DNA of 64,000 nucleotides, taken from Bacteroidales bacterium UBA5548. Its GTDB lineage: Bacteria > Bacteroidota > Bacteroidia > Bacteroidales > UBA932. Below are positions 61,107 through 64,000 of this stretch, in pieces. The stretch lies in NCBI GenBank assembly GCA_002425935.1, contig DINE01000006.1, forward strand, positions 3,527-67,526, given 5' to 3'. Below the pieces are notes generated by a model, which saw only the letters and a program-made list of their open reading frames with translations, was not told the DNA's origin and searched no databases. The position numbers and the translations under genes are program-made. Numbering within the stretch: the stretch's first letter is position 1; every line of letters begins with the position of its first letter.

Positions 61107-62183
61107 CTAATTTTTGATAAGGGGTAGGATTGCTGTATAAAATCCATTGCCGAGAATAAATTCAGGACTCTTTTCACAAATAATCTGGTACCTCCGTTGA
61201 ATATTTTTTTGACCAAGGCCGGTGGAGCCGAATTTGGAAATTTTTGGCTGGAAGTTGTTTTTCACAACCAGATGGTCGTTTTCGCTCTCAATCTCAATTA
61301 TGAGCGGATGCTCTTCGTTAACAATATTGTGCTTGATTGCATTTTCGAAAATGACCTGCAGCGAAAGGGGTGGGAGTGAAAGTTCAAGGTGTTTTTCTGA
61401 GATATTCTCCGAAAACCTCAGGCTGCTGCCATACCTAATCTGTTGAAGAAAGAGGTATGAACGTATAAAATTCATCTCTTTATCAAGGCTGGTGAGCGAT
61501 TTTTCAATACTCTCGAGAACATACCGGTAAATGTTAGAGAACTCCTCAATAAACAGAAGCGCCTTTTCGGGATCTTTCTTTAATAATCCCGATAACACAT
61601 TCAGACTGTTAAACATAAAGTGCTGGTTAATCTGGCTCTTGAGTATCTCCAGTTTAATCCTGGCAATTTCGTCGCGCAGCATCGCCTCCTCAATCTTTGC
61701 CCTTTTATGGTCTCTGTAAAACATATAACCTTCAAGGGCAGCAATAAATATCAGGTTTGTAACAGAGTAGGTAACCGTACCTTTGAGCAGTGACAGATTG
61801 CTCTCTTTAAGGTCGGCTGCAAGAACCGATATCAGGAAATAGACGGTAAAGGTTATGAATAACGAGACAAATACCACCACCAAAGACTCTGCAGTTACTC
61901 TGAGAATTGTCCTTTTCCCCCAGGGGAGGAGATGGTTAAGAAGCTTTATTAAATAGATAAACGGAACTGCAACAATAAGACTTGAGATAAATCCTGTGGC
62001 CGATCTGGAGATAATAATTGCCATCATCTCTCCGGGAGTATAGTTCTCATACATCCCAAGAATATGATTCTGAATTATTATCCCGCTCTGCAGTATCACT
62101 GCGACAAATACAAGAAACCCTGCAATATTTTTGTAGGTATCATACATCTGTCTTGGGGAGATTCTTGCTATTTGTCCATCCAT
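61107..62183 (-). CDS. LytS-type sensor histidine kinase 1
   Basis: A 358-residue kinase of the His_kinase (PF06580)/HATPase class. Four membrane helices lie at about 19-38, 58-80, 97-120 and 139-156. The phospho-acceptor H188 is in INQHFMFNSLNVLSGL; the usual Pro before His is Gln. The ATPase N-box is NAIKHNI near residues 285-291, and the glycine-rich STGLGQKNIQRRY follows near the C-terminus. The start overlaps the stop of the LytTR gene by 16 bases. No sensor ligand is evident. Confidence 0.92.
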   Translation of the reverse strand: MDGQIARISPRQMYDTYKNIAGFLVFVAVILQSGIIIQNHILGMYENYTPGEMMAIIISRSATGFISSLIVAVPFIYLIKLLNHLLPWGKRTILRVTAESLVVVFVSLFITFTVYFLISVLAADLKESNLSLLKGTVTYSVTNLIFIAALEGYMFYRDHKRAKIEEAMLRDEIARIKLEILKSQINQHFMFNSLNVLSGLLKKDPEKALLFIEEFSNIYRYVLESIEKSLTSLDKEMNFIRSYLFLQQIRYGSSLRFSENISEKHLELSLPPLSLQVIFENAIKHNIVNEEHPLIIEIESENDHLVVKNNFQPKISKFGSTGLGQKNIQRRYQIICEKSPEFILGNGFYTAILPLIKN

Positions 62184-62923
62184 TTTTTGAACTCCGAAGA
62201 CCTGTTAATACTTACAATTGCATCAAGTTCATCGTCAATCTCGGGTGTCAGAGATATCTTTATCCTGCCTCTTGAGTATGCCACCATATGCCCTATTGCT
62301 TTATGGGTAATAAGCAGCTTTCTGTTTATTCTGAAAAACAACTCAGGATCAAACATCGTCTCGACCTTTTCCAGCGGAAAATCTACAGGATACGAAGCAC
62401 CGCTAAAGGTTCTAAGGTAAATTCCCGACTCGGTTGCATAGAAATATGCAATATCTGCAACCTCTACCTTCTTGTAATTGGGACCAATCTGAATCAAAAG
62501 CCTCTCTTTGTATTTGCCATCTTTTTTCCCAAGTATTTCAGTAATTGCCGATATGTCTATCGCAAAGGCCGTTTTCATCGATTTGAATTTCTGAATAGCC
62601 TCTGTAAGCCTTGCTTTACTAATGGGTTTAAGCAGATAGGCAATGCTGTTCAGGTCAAACGCCTTAATTGCATATTGATCGTAAGTTGTTGTAAAGATAA
62701 TGGGAGTGGTAATTTTTATCTCATCAAAAATTGAAAAACTTAGCCCGTCAGAAAGTTGAATATCAAGAAAAATAAGGTCTGCAATATTTCTCTTTAACCA
62801 TTCGACAGACTCCGAAATTGATCCAATCTTTGCTGTAATTTTGATAGACGGATCAATCTCCAAAAGCATCTCCTCCAGTCTCTCCGCCGCCAAAAGTTCA
62901 TCTTCGATAATAAGTACTCTCAT
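62168..62923 (-). CDS. LytTR-family response regulator
   Basis: A 251-residue response regulator. The receiver has acidic residues E7-D8 and the phospho-acceptor D54 in IFLDIQLSDG, with the conserved Thr and Lys in IIFTTTYDQYAIKAFDLNSIAYLLKPI. The C-terminal LytTR DNA-binding domain covers about 145-250 (VEVADIAYFYATESGIYLRTF then FFRINRKLLITHKAI). It lies between two LytS kinase genes in the same operon, so either could be its cognate kinase. Confidence 0.94.
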   Translation of the reverse strand: MRVLIIEDELLAAERLEEMLLEIDPSIKITAKIGSISESVEWLKRNIADLIFLDIQLSDGLSFSIFDEIKITTPIIFTTTYDQYAIKAFDLNSIAYLLKPISKARLTEAIQKFKSMKTAFAIDISAITEILGKKDGKYKERLLIQIGPNYKKVEVADIAYFYATESGIYLRTFSGASYPVDFPLEKVETMFDPELFFRINRKLLITHKAIGHMVAYSRGRIKISLTPEIDDELDAIVSINRSSEFKKWMDK

Positions 62924-62928
62924 GATAA

Positions 62929-63990
62929 TTAATTTATTAGTGGTAAACTGGCAATAAAATATCCGCCTGATTTTTTAAATTCGGGATGTTTGTTGCAAAC
63001 AAAGGCGTATCTCTTTGTAAGGTTGCTCAGGCCCGTACCCGAGCTGATTTCATATGATAATTTTGGAGCAATTTTGTTTTTAATAACAAGGCACTCATTT
63101 TCTGATTTAATCTCTATAATAAGGGCTGATGCCTCTGTTATTATGTTGTGCTTAATTGCGTTTTCGAGTATGACCTGAAGCGAGAGGGGTGGTAATTGAT
63201 AATCATACAGACGTTTATCTACATCTGAAGTGTATGTCAGCAAATTGCCATATCTTATTTTCTGGAGATAGAGGTAACTCTCAACAAAATCAAGCTCCAT
63301 CTTAAGAGAGACGAGTGGCCTCTCAATTGTCTCTGCAACGTATCGGTAAACGTCAGAAAAATCCTCAATAAACTGCTGTGCCTTATCGGTGTCTTTCTTT
63401 ATAAGGCCGGACAATATGTTTAGACTATTGAACATAAAGTGCGGGTTGATCTGACTTTTAAGAATGTCAAACTTAACCTGTGATAATTCGTATTTGAGAT
63501 TCCCGGTAACTGCATTTGCATTTTTATTCTCTTTATAGAATATCCACCCCTCAAGAATTGTCATAAGCATAACATTTACAACCGTAACAATTATTGCATT
63601 AATGATTAAAACTTCGGGCAAATTCTCGTGGTAACTATTTATAAATGAGTGATTGATGAGTGTTGTAGCTGTTGAGATAATAACTGCCGAGAGCATGGTT
63701 AATGTCAACTGTACTACAACCCTTTTTATAACACTCTCTGTCCATTTATACTTGAAATTAAGTAATCTTATTATCATCAAGTCACACAAAACAACAACAG
63801 TACCTGCAACAGTACTAATAATTGTATTTTCTACAAGCCATTGCAGAAAATGAATCCATGAATCAACAATAACATACCCGGTAAGGTGGTTATAGGATAT
63901 AACGACTATCTGGATTATAAACGACAAAGCAACCAGAAGCATTAAAATGCTCCTGGCTGAAAAGGGTCTGAAATAGTCACTATTAAACAA
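62929..63990 (-). CDS. LytS-type sensor histidine kinase 2 (5' end may run past window)
   Basis: A 353-residue kinase paralogous to kinase 1. Membrane helices lie at about 12-32, 58-77, 93-115 and 127-150. The phospho-acceptor H184 is in INPHFMFNSLNILSGL with the canonical Pro. N-box NAIKHNI and GTGLSNLTKRY follow. The apparent start is TTG at 63990, but the frame stays open to the window edge, so the true start may lie outside. It is first in the kinase-regulator-kinase set; the LytTR gene begins 5 bases after its stop. Confidence 0.9.
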   Translation of the reverse strand: MFNSDYFRPFSARSILMLLVALSFIIQIVVISYNHLTGYVIVDSWIHFLQWLVENTIISTVAGTVVVLCDLMIIRLLNFKYKWTESVIKRVVVQLTLTMLSAVIISTATTLINHSFINSYHENLPEVLIINAIIVTVVNVMLMTILEGWIFYKENKNANAVTGNLKYELSQVKFDILKSQINPHFMFNSLNILSGLIKKDTDKAQQFIEDFSDVYRYVAETIERPLVSLKMELDFVESYLYLQKIRYGNLLTYTSDVDKRLYDYQLPPLSLQVILENAIKHNIITEASALIIEIKSENECLVIKNKIAPKLSYEISSGTGLSNLTKRYAFVCNKHPEFKKSGGYFIASLPLIN

Positions 63991-64000
63991 ACACCAATAA

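Overview
The window looks like chromosomal DNA of a member of the Bacteroidota, most likely the order Bacteroidales. The reasons are the holB-ricT-gldH gene order, an S46 dipeptidyl-peptidase of DPP7 type, an EF-G paralogue with degenerate G motifs, DUF3109, DUF6249 and DUF5056-like genes, ECF sigma factors paired with small membrane proteins, LytS/LytTR signalling, and many upstream boxes that fit the Bacteroidota promoter consensus TAnnTTTG (-7), some with TTTG at -33. It is ordinary gene-dense DNA. I see no rRNA, tRNA, CRISPR array, phage or transposase gene, and no gene-free stretch longer than about 300 bases.

Layout. 1-9.8 kb: hemW (3' end cut by the window edge) and a coiled-coil membrane protein; a ROK sugar kinase with a small membrane protein; then a minus-strand group with trmB, gldH, ricT, holB, a U32 peptidase-like protein and a TPR protein. 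9.9-15.9 kb: M16 protease, DUF3109 protein, polyprenyl synthase, LOG protein, small barrel protein, thioredoxin. 16-22.5 kb: a complete tripartite RND efflux operon (TetR, TolC-like, adaptor, pump) ending in a PII-like protein whose start overlaps the pump stop. 22.5-29.1 kb: kbl; a PspC-PadR-PspC cassette; an envelope biogenesis operon (sigma-54 activator, LptE, TPR protein, SecG). 29.1-36.2 kb: kdsB, an OmpA/TPR lipoprotein, lepA, a two-gene transketolase. 35.6-44.7 kb: an ECF sigma operon with an LTxxQ-like periplasmic protein, trmN6, lolD-like ABC ATPase, an EF-G2-like factor, two divergent mini-regulators, rnhB, a second ECF operon and glycerate kinase. 44.8-55.2 kb: S46 peptidase, Mrp, CNNM/CBS protein, aspS, M48 protease, and an ECF sigma factor coupled to an anti-sigma/outer-membrane-barrel fusion. 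55.3-64 kb: a run of lipoproteins (double FKBP and others), an exported nitroreductase-like lipoprotein with a Crp-type regulator, a SAP/DUF6434 protein, a PQQ-type propeller, and a kinase-regulator-kinase LytS/LytTR cluster whose last gene may run past the right edge.

The most interesting signals are: (i) the PII-like protein translationally coupled to the RND pump; (ii) the EF-G paralogue with Ser in place of the GTPase histidine; (iii) the sigma/anti-sigma-barrel fusion; (iv) two copies of an intergenic element with 23-bp terminal inverted repeats; (v) a 140-bp nested palindrome beside lepA; (vi) a degenerate 13-bp tandem array beside aspS; and (vii) a 21-bp perfect palindrome abutting the -7 box of the S46 peptidase promoter. 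All domain calls come from reading motifs and recalled family knowledge; no database search was run.
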